This document shows positions 1 to 6,466 of a stretch of 21,404 nt of DNA, one piece after another. The notes under the pieces are model-generated. The model was given only the letters and a program-made list of their open reading frames with translations. It made no database searches and was not told the DNA's origin. Source of the stretch: CAZPAH01 sp964584495 (GTDB lineage: Bacteria; Krumholzibacteriota; Krumholzibacteriia; Krumholzibacteriales; Krumholzibacteriaceae); the NCBI GenBank assembly GCA_964584495.1, contig CAZPAH010000040.1, positions 1 through 21,404 on the forward strand, given 5' to 3'. Within the stretch, counting starts at the first letter, position 1; the number at the start of each line of letters is the position of its first letter. The position numbers were made by a program, and so were the translations under genes.

Positions 1-215
1 ATATGCAGAAAGCTTTAAATACGCTGACCGACCGGGAAAGAACTATCCTGGGTCTTTACTTCGGGCTGGAGGGCGAAGAGCCATTGACCCTTGAGGAAAT
101 AGGCAAGAAGATGCGCCTGACCAGGGAGAGGATCAGGCAGATCAAGGAGAAGGCGATAACGAGGCTCCGGCACAGCACGAGGAGCAAGTACCTCAAGGGG
201 TATGTAGAAGAGTAA
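1..215 (+). CDS. rpoD: RNA polymerase sigma-70 factor, C-terminal fragment (region 4)
   Basis: This is the 3' end of a sigma factor whose start lies before the window. The visible 70 residues are sigma region 4: the LTDRERTILGLYFG segment, then a helix-turn-helix with LTLEEIGKKM and LTRERIRQIKEKAITRLRH, which in the family contacts the -35 promoter element. The short tail after the RLRH motif and the close match to the primary-sigma consensus favour the housekeeping RpoD/SigA type over an alternative factor. Without regions 1-3 this cannot be proved. The gene ends in TAA and is followed 30 bases later by a clear terminator, so it closes its own transcription unit. The promoters seen downstream match the TTGACA/TATAAT consensus this protein would read. 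Confidence 0.9.
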   Translation, partial: MQKALNTLTDRERTILGLYFGLEGEEPLTLEEIGKKMRLTRERIRQIKEKAITRLRHSTRSKYLKGYVEE

Positions 216-244
216 GATAACAAAGAAGTTACGCAGTTGATACG

Positions 245-275
245 AGGGGTGGAGTTTTTTACTCCACCCCTTTAT
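245..275 (+). terminator. Rho-independent terminator after the sigma factor gene
   Basis: A perfect 10-bp inverted repeat, GGGGTGGAGT at 246-255 and ACTCCACCCC at 261-270, encloses a five-T loop and is followed by TTTAT. It lies 30 bases after the sigma factor stop codon and about 70 bases before the next promoter, which is where a terminator is expected. The U-tract is short and interrupted, so termination may be incomplete. Confidence 0.85.
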
Positions 276-344
276 CTTACTTTTAAGGTATCTTGAGGAA
301 CGGAATGGAACATACCTTGCAAATGCTTCGGTGGGAAATATATC

Positions 345-373
345 TTGACAGTCGGAAACCGCGAAGCTAGATT
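345..373 (+). promoter_or_regulatory. Sigma-70 promoter for the M23 peptidase gene
   Basis: TTGACA at 345-350, a perfect -35 box, is followed after 17 bases by TAGATT at 368-373 as -10. Transcription would start near 380 and give a leader of about 40 nt before the ATG at 420. The reading frame can be opened upstream to a TTG at 345, but that TTG is the -35 box itself, which argues against the longer start. Confidence 0.75.
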
Positions 374-419
374 TGGTTTCCAAAAATGGAGGTCACCGGG
401 TTCGGACCGGGATAATACG

Positions 420-1334
420 ATGGACAGATATTTTACATTTCTCTATGTCCGCAGGGGTAACGCCGGCGTTAAATCTATCAAGATACACCGAACGGTGGCT
501 TTCGGCGCCATAGTACTGCTGGCCGCGTTGCTTCTCTTTTCGATTTCCACGGCGATAAGCTACTCCGGGCAGAGGATCGAAGCGGGGAGGCTCTCTTCGC
601 TCGAGGAGGAGAATGCCGGGCTCCTGTCCCGCATCGCCGCCTTCCAGTCTGAAATCGACCTATTGGAGCAGCGTATGGAATCCAACTACGAGCTCCAGAA
701 CAGGGCGAGGCTGATGGCCAACCTCGATCCTATACCGGACGACGTCTGGCAGGTAGGTGTCGGAGGGCCGGTTCCCAGCCTCGAGAAGGAGATGACGACC
801 GCGGGCATGGTCTTCGCCGATCTCGAGAAAGACCTTGGAATGATCGTCAGGCAATCGGAGCTCCAGAAACAGAGCTACGGTGAAATTATCGAGATACTCG
901 AGCGGGAAAGCGATATCAGGAATTCGACACCGTCGATCAGGCCCCTTAGGGGGGGGTTCCTCTCGAGCAGGTTCGGCAGGAGGATGGATCCTTTCACCGG
1001 CCGGATCGCCATGCATAACGGTGTCGACTACTTCGCGAGGATTGGCACTCCCGTCAATAGTACCGCGGACGGAATAATCACCATGGCCAAGAAGAACGGC
1101 AGCATGGGGCTGATGGTGGAGGTGAACCACGGAAACGGGTTCAAGACGAGGTACGGACATCTATCGAAGCTGCTCGTTAAAAGAGGTCAGCGGGTCAAGC
1201 GCGGCGAGCCGGTCGGGCTGGTTGGGAACACCGGCAGATCGACCGGTCCGCATCTGCATTACGAGGTCCAATTCAGGAAGATTCCCCGGGATCCGCTCAA
1301 CTATATCATTCCCGAAGGCACTTACTACGATTGA
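420..1334 (+). CDS. Membrane-anchored M23 family metallopeptidase
   Basis: A 304-residue zinc endopeptidase of the LytM/peptidase M23 family, expected to cut peptide cross-links in peptidoglycan or to act as an amidase activator at the cell surface. Order: short cytoplasmic N-terminus (MDRYFTFLYVRRG), one transmembrane helix about 26-46, a coiled-coil stretch about 52-165, then the M23 fold about 178-295. Ligands are visible: H199 and D203 in MHNGVDY, H247 in YGHL, and H278/H280 in HLHYEV, so the domain looks active rather than degenerate. The MDRYFTFL start is typical of this subfamily, and the upstream promoter overlaps any longer start. The Shine-Dalgarno signal is weak: GGAGG at 388-392 is about 27 bases away. 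An amidase gene follows, so the pair may act together in cell separation (inference). Confidence 0.85.
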   Translation: MDRYFTFLYVRRGNAGVKSIKIHRTVAFGAIVLLAALLLFSISTAISYSGQRIEAGRLSSLEEENAGLLSRIAAFQSEIDLLEQRMESNYELQNRARLMANLDPIPDDVWQVGVGGPVPSLEKEMTTAGMVFADLEKDLGMIVRQSELQKQSYGEIIEILERESDIRNSTPSIRPLRGGFLSSRFGRRMDPFTGRIAMHNGVDYFARIGTPVNSTADGIITMAKKNGSMGLMVEVNHGNGFKTRYGHLSKLLVKRGQRVKRGEPVGLVGNTGRSTGPHLHYEVQFRKIPRDPLNYIIPEGTYYD

Positions 1335-1372
1335 TTGCGTCGAGAAGAGGCGCAGCACCCTGTCGATTTTTC

Positions 1373-1401
1373 TTGTCAATTTAAGCACGGGCCAATAGAA
1401 T
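1373..1401 (+). promoter_or_regulatory. Sigma-70 promoter for the amidase gene
   Basis: TTGTCA at 1373-1378 and TAGAAT at 1396-1401 are separated by exactly 17 bases. Transcription would start near 1408, about 27 nt before the ATG at 1435. The gap between the two peptidoglycan hydrolase genes is 100 bases, enough for a separate promoter, so the amidase can be expressed apart from the peptidase. Confidence 0.6.
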
Positions 1402-1434
1402 TTCCTGTTGATAAAGGATTAACCGAATATCTCC

Positions 1435-2793
1435 ATGGGAGAAAGGTGGCGCCGTTTGCGCGGACCGGTGGTGAATATCGTCTCAGGGGCTCTTATTCTT
1501 GCATCGATCGTCTCGCTTGCTGGGGCCGGGAATTGTCCGGCCGGGACTCCCGCCTCTCCCAGACAGGTCAGGAACATTCGTTTCTGGACTGCACCGGAGA
1601 AGACTAGGGTCGTTATAGATATGAGCAGCGATTCGAGGTACGAGGTCAAGGTGATGACCGACCCCCACCGTGTGGTGATAGATATCCCCTCCGGCCGATT
1701 CTCGAACGATATCCGTAATATAGAGATCAACGACGGCCTGATCACGCGGATAAGGGTCAACAGGCTCCGGTCGCGCGCCCAGGTGGTGCTCGATCTACCC
1801 GAGGAAACGCCCTTTACGCATTTCGCCCTAGGTCCCAACAAGGTACACCCGCACAGGATAGTCATCGATCTGAAAAAGGTTCTCACCAGCAGGGAGAGGA
1901 GCGAGAACAGAGCCAGGGTCGACAGGGTGGTTCAGAGCGGCGATATCGTGGTAGTGATCGATCCCGGTCACGGTGGCAGTCAGCCGGGCGCCTGCTCGAG
2001 GTATGGTCCGAGGGAGAAGGACCTGGTGCTGGATCTGTCGAGGCTGGTTGCCGCCCGGATAGACGGGCACAGGGGGTTCAAGGCGGTACTTACTAGGAAC
2101 GGCGATTACGACGTGGGGCACTACAGGCGCGTAAAGATAGCGAGGGAGCACGGGGGGGACTGTTTCGTGAGCATACATATGAACAGCAGCGAATCGCCCA
2201 GGCCGAGGGGGTCGGGCGTGTATTTCCTGTCGGTCGAGGGGGCTTCCGATGAGAACGCGGAAGCTGTGGCGGAGCGGGAGAATATGCTTCTCGAGCTTGG
2301 TGAGGAAGGAAATAAGATCGAAGGTGATGTGCAGTCCATACTTTTCGATTTCGCCCGTAACGATGCGGTTCACCAGAGCTCGATCCTCGCCGGCTGCATC
2401 GCCGAGCGAATGTCTCAGGTCGGATCGATACCATTCAGGGGGATAAAACAGGCTAACTTCATGGTGCTCAGGGGAATAGCGATGCCCTCGGTCCTTATCG
2501 AGGCGGTTTTCATATCCAACCGCAAGGATGTGAACCTGATCAGGAAGAGGGCGGTCCAGGAAAACATCGCAGATGCGGTCTCCAGCGGCATTATCAAGTA
2601 CCTCACCGAGAATCCGCCTCCGGAAAAGGAAGCGTTGGCCGGCAGGGTGGCGATTCACACCGTTTCGAGCGGAGAGACGTTGTGGGAGATCGCCAGGAGG
2701 TACGGGACTACGATAGACTCCATACGCGACCTGAACGGTTTGGGTAAAAGTTCGAGGATCAGGGTCGGGCAGAAGCTCCGGGTCTACAGGTGA
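1435..2793 (+). CDS. amiC: N-acetylmuramoyl-L-alanine amidase (AMIN, amidase_3, LysM)
   Basis: A 452-residue secreted zinc amidase that cleaves the bond between muramic acid and the stem peptide of peptidoglycan, as in septum splitting. It has an N-terminal signal or anchor helix about 12-32, an AMIN domain about 44-147 (targets the enzyme to the septum or envelope in the family), amidase_3 about 171-388, and a C-terminal LysM about 406-450 (HTVSSGETLWEIARRYG) for glycan binding. Zinc ligands H179 (DPGHGG), E194 (REKD) and H248 (SIHMNS) and the catalytic E356 (IEAVFISN) are all present. The symbol is by family resemblance; AmiA/B/C classes are not separable here. A C-terminal LysM is an addition relative to E. 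coli AmiC. The ATG is chosen because the signal helix follows it directly; AAAGGA at 1413-1418 lies rather far upstream. Confidence 0.9.
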   Translation: MGERWRRLRGPVVNIVSGALILASIVSLAGAGNCPAGTPASPRQVRNIRFWTAPEKTRVVIDMSSDSRYEVKVMTDPHRVVIDIPSGRFSNDIRNIEINDGLITRIRVNRLRSRAQVVLDLPEETPFTHFALGPNKVHPHRIVIDLKKVLTSRERSENRARVDRVVQSGDIVVVIDPGHGGSQPGACSRYGPREKDLVLDLSRLVAARIDGHRGFKAVLTRNGDYDVGHYRRVKIAREHGGDCFVSIHMNSSESPRPRGSGVYFLSVEGASDENAEAVAERENMLLELGEEGNKIEGDVQSILFDFARNDAVHQSSILAGCIAERMSQVGSIPFRGIKQANFMVLRGIAMPSVLIEAVFISNRKDVNLIRKRAVQENIADAVSSGIIKYLTENPPPEKEALAGRVAIHTVSSGETLWEIARRYGTTIDSIRDLNGLGKSSRIRVGQKLRVYR

Positions 2794-2817
2794 TTTTTTC
2801 GAATACGGGGACAGGCG

Positions 2818-3783
2818 ATGAAGTTCGACAGGTTTGTTAAGGCTGTTAAGAGGAATATCGGGGTCAAGATCGTTTCTTTCTTCTTCGCCGTCTTCCTCTG
2901 GATTCATGTAACTGCCCAGCAGGGGGAGAATCAGGCCTTCCGTATACCGCTTTCCCTTGCCGGAATACCCGATTCCCTGACGATCATACATGAAGTTCCC
3001 CAGTTCGTGGAGATAACGATAAGGGGCTCGCGGAGCAGCCTTCTCAAACTGCGGCTTTTCGGAAGATTGAAGGGAACGGTCGATCTCTCCATGGCGAAAA
3101 AGGGGAGGATGAATATACCTCTTTCAGCCGAGGCCCTCAACCTTGCGAAGGATTTCGACCCGCGCGATATATCGATCGACGAGCCGAAATCGCTTGCCTT
3201 GAATTTCGAGCAGGTGATATCGAAATCGGTCCCGGTCAAGATCGCCTACAAGGGGGGGATCCCCGAGGATATCCTGATTACCGACAGCCCGGTGATCATC
3301 CCGGCCAGGGTCAAGATCAGCGGTGCTTCCAGCATAGTGCAGTCGATCACGTTCCTGGCGTCGCAGGAGATCGATATCAGAAACAGAAAGGGCAAGTTTT
3401 CGCAGGACGTGGGACTCAACACAGGGGGACTCCGTATCGTTACGGTGCCGGATAAGGTTCTTATAGAAATGGAGATACGAAAAAAGGCGGTCCGCACGAT
3501 CGCGAATATCCCCCCGACGCTGCTGCAGGACGACGGGGCCCCTCCCGTCGAATATTCCCCCCGCGTCGTATCGATTACAATCGAGGGCCCCGAGGAGATA
3601 GTCAAAAAGATAGTGCCCGACGATCTTTCCGTCATACTCAATATTACAGTCAAGAAACCTGGCACGTACAGGCTCGAACCGGAAGTTATCGTACCAAAAG
3701 GCATAGAGAAGTATTTTCTCGATGTCGATGCATTCGAGATCACGATTCTGCCCCCGGTAACCGGCGACGGCGGCAAGAAGTAG
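2818..3783 (+). CDS. YbbR/CdaR-like membrane-anchored protein
   Basis: A 321-residue protein of the YbbR-domain family, whose Firmicutes member CdaR binds and regulates the diadenylate cyclase CdaA. One N-terminal transmembrane helix about 16-32 (KIVSFFFAVFLWIHVTA) is followed by three or more tandem YbbR-type beta-rich repeats outside the membrane, from about 37 to 315. Repeat signatures include the FRIPLSLAGIPD entry and later alternating segments of the VPVKIAYKGGIPED and VEYSPRVVSITIEGPEE types. It follows the amidase by 24 bases and has a usable ATG at 2818. In Firmicutes the gene sits between cdaA and glmM; neither is here, so the cyclase must be elsewhere or the protein has another partner. 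It is probably co-transcribed with the amidase. Confidence 0.8.
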   Translation: MKFDRFVKAVKRNIGVKIVSFFFAVFLWIHVTAQQGENQAFRIPLSLAGIPDSLTIIHEVPQFVEITIRGSRSSLLKLRLFGRLKGTVDLSMAKKGRMNIPLSAEALNLAKDFDPRDISIDEPKSLALNFEQVISKSVPVKIAYKGGIPEDILITDSPVIIPARVKISGASSIVQSITFLASQEIDIRNRKGKFSQDVGLNTGGLRIVTVPDKVLIEMEIRKKAVRTIANIPPTLLQDDGAPPVEYSPRVVSITIEGPEEIVKKIVPDDLSVILNITVKKPGTYRLEPEVIVPKGIEKYFLDVDAFEITILPPVTGDGGKK

Positions 3784-3810
3784 CTTGACCCGCTCCGGCA
3801 CAGGAACTGA

Positions 3811-4716
3811 ATGAAGAAGAACAGGTTCTCCAGGATAGATTCAGGCATGCTTTCCTCCTACCTCGGGAAATGGCCGACGGTGCTGGTGGGGGTCATCGTA
3901 ATAATTCTCGCGGTATGCGCTTGGTTTCTGGAACCGGACTACATGGCTCAAGTACCTGTCCGTGTCGGTGTTTGCGCCTACGATTCGGCGTCCGTATCGG
4001 TTACGCTCGAAGCCCTCGCCGATTTGATCCGGACAAAAGGCGGGGGGGATATCACGTGGGTCTATTTCGATGGTGGAACGGAGCCGGCAGGGTGCGATTT
4101 TTATCTGCTTACCTCCTTGCAATATCAGAAGTTACACGAAAGGCGGGGGATGACCTGTTCCCTGATAGCCGGGACGGTAGGGGGAGGGCTATACTCAAGA
4201 GGAGTGGTGATCAAGCGGCCGGAAACGGGACGAGGGGAAATCTCGGACGGGCGGTTGATATTCACGACGGAAAGCGCGGCCGCCGGATTCGCCTCCGCGT
4301 ACGCCGCGATGATCGATTCCGGGTATATCGAACGAACGGATACGGCCCGCATAGATTTCGCAGGCTGCCAGACCTGCGGGGAGAGGGTTGTTTTCGCGGT
4401 GCTTTATGGAAGATATGCGGCGGGAGGCCTTTCGCTGGATGGCTACAGGATGCTCTGCTCGCAAGGCGTGATAGGCGAGGATGAGCTGGAAATAGTCTGC
4501 ATAGGCGAGCCGGTGCTGGAGATAATCGTTGCAGCCGATCGGTCGATCGAAGATTGGAAACTCCACGGATTTAAACGCCGGTTCCCAGCTATAACAGAAA
4601 AATTATCCGAACCGCTTAGAACCGATCTTGCTTCGATCGGGATAGCGGGATTCTTTGAAGCGGGGGAAAGGGAAATCGCCTACCTTGATAATCTTCCCAC
4701 CTGGAGCGGCGAATAA
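3811..4716 (+). CDS. Membrane-anchored periplasmic-binding (PhnD-like) orphan protein
   Basis: A 301-residue protein with one transmembrane helix about 22-40 and a soluble part that reads like a divergent type-2 periplasmic binding protein of the PhnD (phosphate/phosphonate) group. The resemblance lies in RVGVCAYDS at 51-59 (family start RIGV), the CDFYLLTSLQYQKLHE segment at 95-110 (where PhnD proteins recognise the ligand state), LIFTTESAAAGFASAYAAM at 149-167, and AVLYGRYAAGG at 196-206 (like the family's VxxGxxDAG). No permease or ATPase gene is adjacent and it is membrane-tethered, so it may sense rather than transport. A CxxC pair (C186, C189) sits in the second lobe. AGGA at 3802-3805 is well placed before the ATG. 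The fold call is from pattern recognition only; the ligand is unknown. Confidence 0.5.
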   Translation: MKKNRFSRIDSGMLSSYLGKWPTVLVGVIVIILAVCAWFLEPDYMAQVPVRVGVCAYDSASVSVTLEALADLIRTKGGGDITWVYFDGGTEPAGCDFYLLTSLQYQKLHERRGMTCSLIAGTVGGGLYSRGVVIKRPETGRGEISDGRLIFTTESAAAGFASAYAAMIDSGYIERTDTARIDFAGCQTCGERVVFAVLYGRYAAGGLSLDGYRMLCSQGVIGEDELEIVCIGEPVLEIIVAADRSIEDWKLHGFKRRFPAITEKLSEPLRTDLASIGIAGFFEAGEREIAYLDNLPTWSGE

Positions 4717-4733
4717 TTAAATCACCGTATTTC

Positions 4734-4762
4734 TTGAATCCCGGCCGTCTCTCACCTATATT
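4734..4762 (+). promoter_or_regulatory. Sigma-70 promoter for the vanZ-hisS-aspS operon
   Basis: TTGAAT at 4734-4739 and TATATT at 4757-4762 are separated by exactly 17 bases. A start near 4769 would give a leader of about 45 nt before the TTG start at 4815. It lies in the 98-base gap after the PhnD-like gene, and the three downstream genes overlap one another, so this is the likely promoter for the whole group. Confidence 0.65.
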
Positions 4763-4770
4763 GTCGGGAT
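4738..4770 (+). promoter_or_regulatory. Inverted repeat bracketing the -10 box (candidate operator)
   Basis: ATCCCG at 4738-4743 is matched by CGGGAT at 4765-4770, a perfect 6-bp dyad whose arms lie on either side of the TATATT box. Arm centres are 27 bp apart, about two and a half helical turns. No regulator is evident; a chance match is possible. Confidence 0.25.
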
Positions 4771-4814
4771 GATAGTATGATGCAGGATCTTAGTTTGTCA
4801 TCAGGGAGACCCGA

Positions 4815-5201
4815 TTGAAGAGAAATCTGAAACGATGGCTTCCTCTAGCAGCCTGGGTGATGCTGATCTTCAGCCTCTCATCGATTCCGAGCATATCTAG
4901 CGAGGGGGTCAAGCTTCCCTCAGGCTTCGACAAGGTGATTCACTTCGTGGAATACGCGATTTTCGCGGTTTTATTCTATCGTGGATTGAGTTACGATGGG
5001 ATGAGGATAAGGTATCTTGTATTGATAATAGTGGTGTTGACCGGGACCGGCGTTGGAGCGCTCGACGAGATGTACCAGAGCTACATACCGGGACGCGACT
5101 CCAGCGTCCTGGACCTCGCCGCCGATTCGGCGGGGATTGTCTTCGGATTGATTGCGGCGGCCTACCGGCATGTCAGGATTCTGAAGAAGGTTGATCGATG
5201 A
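4815..5201 (+). CDS. VanZ-family small membrane protein
   Basis: A 128-residue integral membrane protein of the VanZ-like family (named for a teicoplanin-resistance protein; general function unsettled). Four transmembrane segments are visible at about 8-24, 40-58, 66-85 and 98-118. Family signatures are DKVIHFVEYAIFAVLFYRG at 39-57 and the loop DEMYQSYIPGRDSSVLDLAAD leading into the last helix. The start is TTG at 4815, supported by CAGGGAG at 4802-4808 and by the absence of an in-frame ATG before the first helix. The stop overlaps the hisS ATG by 4 bases, so the genes are translationally coupled, a pairing with no obvious functional meaning. Confidence 0.8.
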   Translation: MKRNLKRWLPLAAWVMLIFSLSSIPSISSEGVKLPSGFDKVIHFVEYAIFAVLFYRGLSYDGMRIRYLVLIIVVLTGTGVGALDEMYQSYIPGRDSSVLDLAADSAGIVFGLIAAAYRHVRILKKVDR

Positions 5202-6466
5202 TGAAATTCAGCAGGCCCAGGGGAACGCAGGATATATTCGGCGATAAGATGGCGGTTTGGTCGAGAGTCGAGAAGCTGCTTTCCGATTCGGCCGGGCGGT
5301 ACGGATACTCGGAGATCAGGACCCCCATCTTCGAGACCTCGGATCTGTTCGTGAGGGCCGTGGGGGAAGGTACCGATATAGTCACCAAGGAGATGTATAC
5401 CTTCCAGGATAAGAAGGGCAGGGATCTTACCCTGAGGCCCGAGAACACTGCGCCTGTGATGAGGGCGTTCCTTGAGAACGGGCTCCACAGAAGCGGAGGA
5501 TTGACCCGTTTCTTCTATATAGGGCCGATGTTTCGCTATGACAGGCCCCAGACTGGGCGTTACCGCCAGTTTCACCAATTCGGAGCGGAGGCTATAGGAT
5601 CGTCCAATCCGGCGGTCGACGCCGAGATCATAGATCTCAGCCTGAATATCTACCGGACACTCGATTTTCCCCGGCTGGAGCTGAAGCTAAACAGCGTGGG
5701 CTGTCCCCGGTGCAGGCCCGCCTTCAAGGATATACTCCGCGGCGAACTTTCCGGCCTTGAAGGCGAGCTATGCCGCAATTGCGGCGAAAGAGCGCAGGTG
5801 AATCCGCTGAGGATCTTCGACTGCAAGGAATGCACCGGTGTGAAAGAGAAGCTTCCCAGGATAACGGATCACCTCTGCGGCGAATGCAGGGATCATTTCG
5901 AAGAGCTGCAGGATATTCTCGGCGCGATGGGAGTGACTTTCGTTGTCGATCCGCTTCTCGTGAGAGGGCTCGATTATTATACGAAAACCGCGTTCGAGAT
6001 AATTCACCCCGACCTGGGAGGCCAAAACTCCCTCTGCGGAGGAGGACGATACGACGGGCTGGCCGAGGATTGCGGGGGAGGACCGATTCCGGCGGTCGGG
6101 TTCTCGACGGGGATCGAGAGGCTGATCGAGAATATACCCGAAAAGACTGTCTCCTCCCTCGCCGATCAAGACGCCGGGGTTTTCATACTGGTTCTCACGC
6201 AGCGGGGGTATGCGAAGGCGATGTCTATCGCGGGAGGGCTGCGCCGAGAGGGAATCCGCGCCGTGGTGGAGCTTTCGGGAAGGGCCATGAAGAAGCAGCT
6301 GAAAACCGCCCTCGATTCCGGCGCCTCGTACGCCGTGTTTATCGGCGAGGACGAGATCGAGAAGAACAAGGCTGCGGTGAAGGATCTCGGCGCGGGAGAG
6401 CAGGTATATGTGCCGTTTACGGAGCTGGTCGGCTATTTAAAAGACAGAAAAGAGATTAAAGATTGA
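5198..6466 (+). CDS. hisS: Histidyl-tRNA synthetase
   Basis: A 422-residue class II aminoacyl-tRNA synthetase that attaches histidine to tRNA-His using ATP in the cytoplasm. The N-terminus carries PRGTQDIFG at 7-15. Motif 2 and the neighbouring histidine-site residues are in RFFYIGPMFRYDRPQTGR (104-121) and FHQFGAEAIG. The HisRS-specific loop LVRGLDYYTKTAFEI is at 254-268 and motif 3 GFSTGIERLI at 301-310. A C-terminal anticodon-binding domain follows from about 325. Four CxxC pairs (C169/C172, C192/C195, C209/C212, C227/C230) in the insertion before the HisA loop suggest bound zinc, a form also known in Firmicutes HisRS. The ATG at 5198 overlaps the vanZ stop; a second in-frame ATG follows immediately. 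The stop overlaps the aspS TTG start. Confidence 0.97.
   Translation: MMKFSRPRGTQDIFGDKMAVWSRVEKLLSDSAGRYGYSEIRTPIFETSDLFVRAVGEGTDIVTKEMYTFQDKKGRDLTLRPENTAPVMRAFLENGLHRSGGLTRFFYIGPMFRYDRPQTGRYRQFHQFGAEAIGSSNPAVDAEIIDLSLNIYRTLDFPRLELKLNSVGCPRCRPAFKDILRGELSGLEGELCRNCGERAQVNPLRIFDCKECTGVKEKLPRITDHLCGECRDHFEELQDILGAMGVTFVVDPLLVRGLDYYTKTAFEIIHPDLGGQNSLCGGGRYDGLAEDCGGGPIPAVGFSTGIERLIENIPEKTVSSLADQDAGVFILVLTQRGYAKAMSIAGGLRREGIRAVVELSGRAMKKQLKTALDSGASYAVFIGEDEIEKNKAAVKDLGAGEQVYVPFTELVGYLKDRKEIKD

Noticed and set aside
345..419. Upstream TTG start for the M23 peptidase
   Set aside because: That TTG is part of the -35 box of a well-formed promoter whose transcript begins near 380; the family N-terminus begins at 420.
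1828..2991. Long reverse-strand reading frame opposite the amidase gene
   Set aside because: It is a shadow of amiC and the start of ybbR: composition and motifs belong to the + strand genes, and the reverse product has no recognisable domain.
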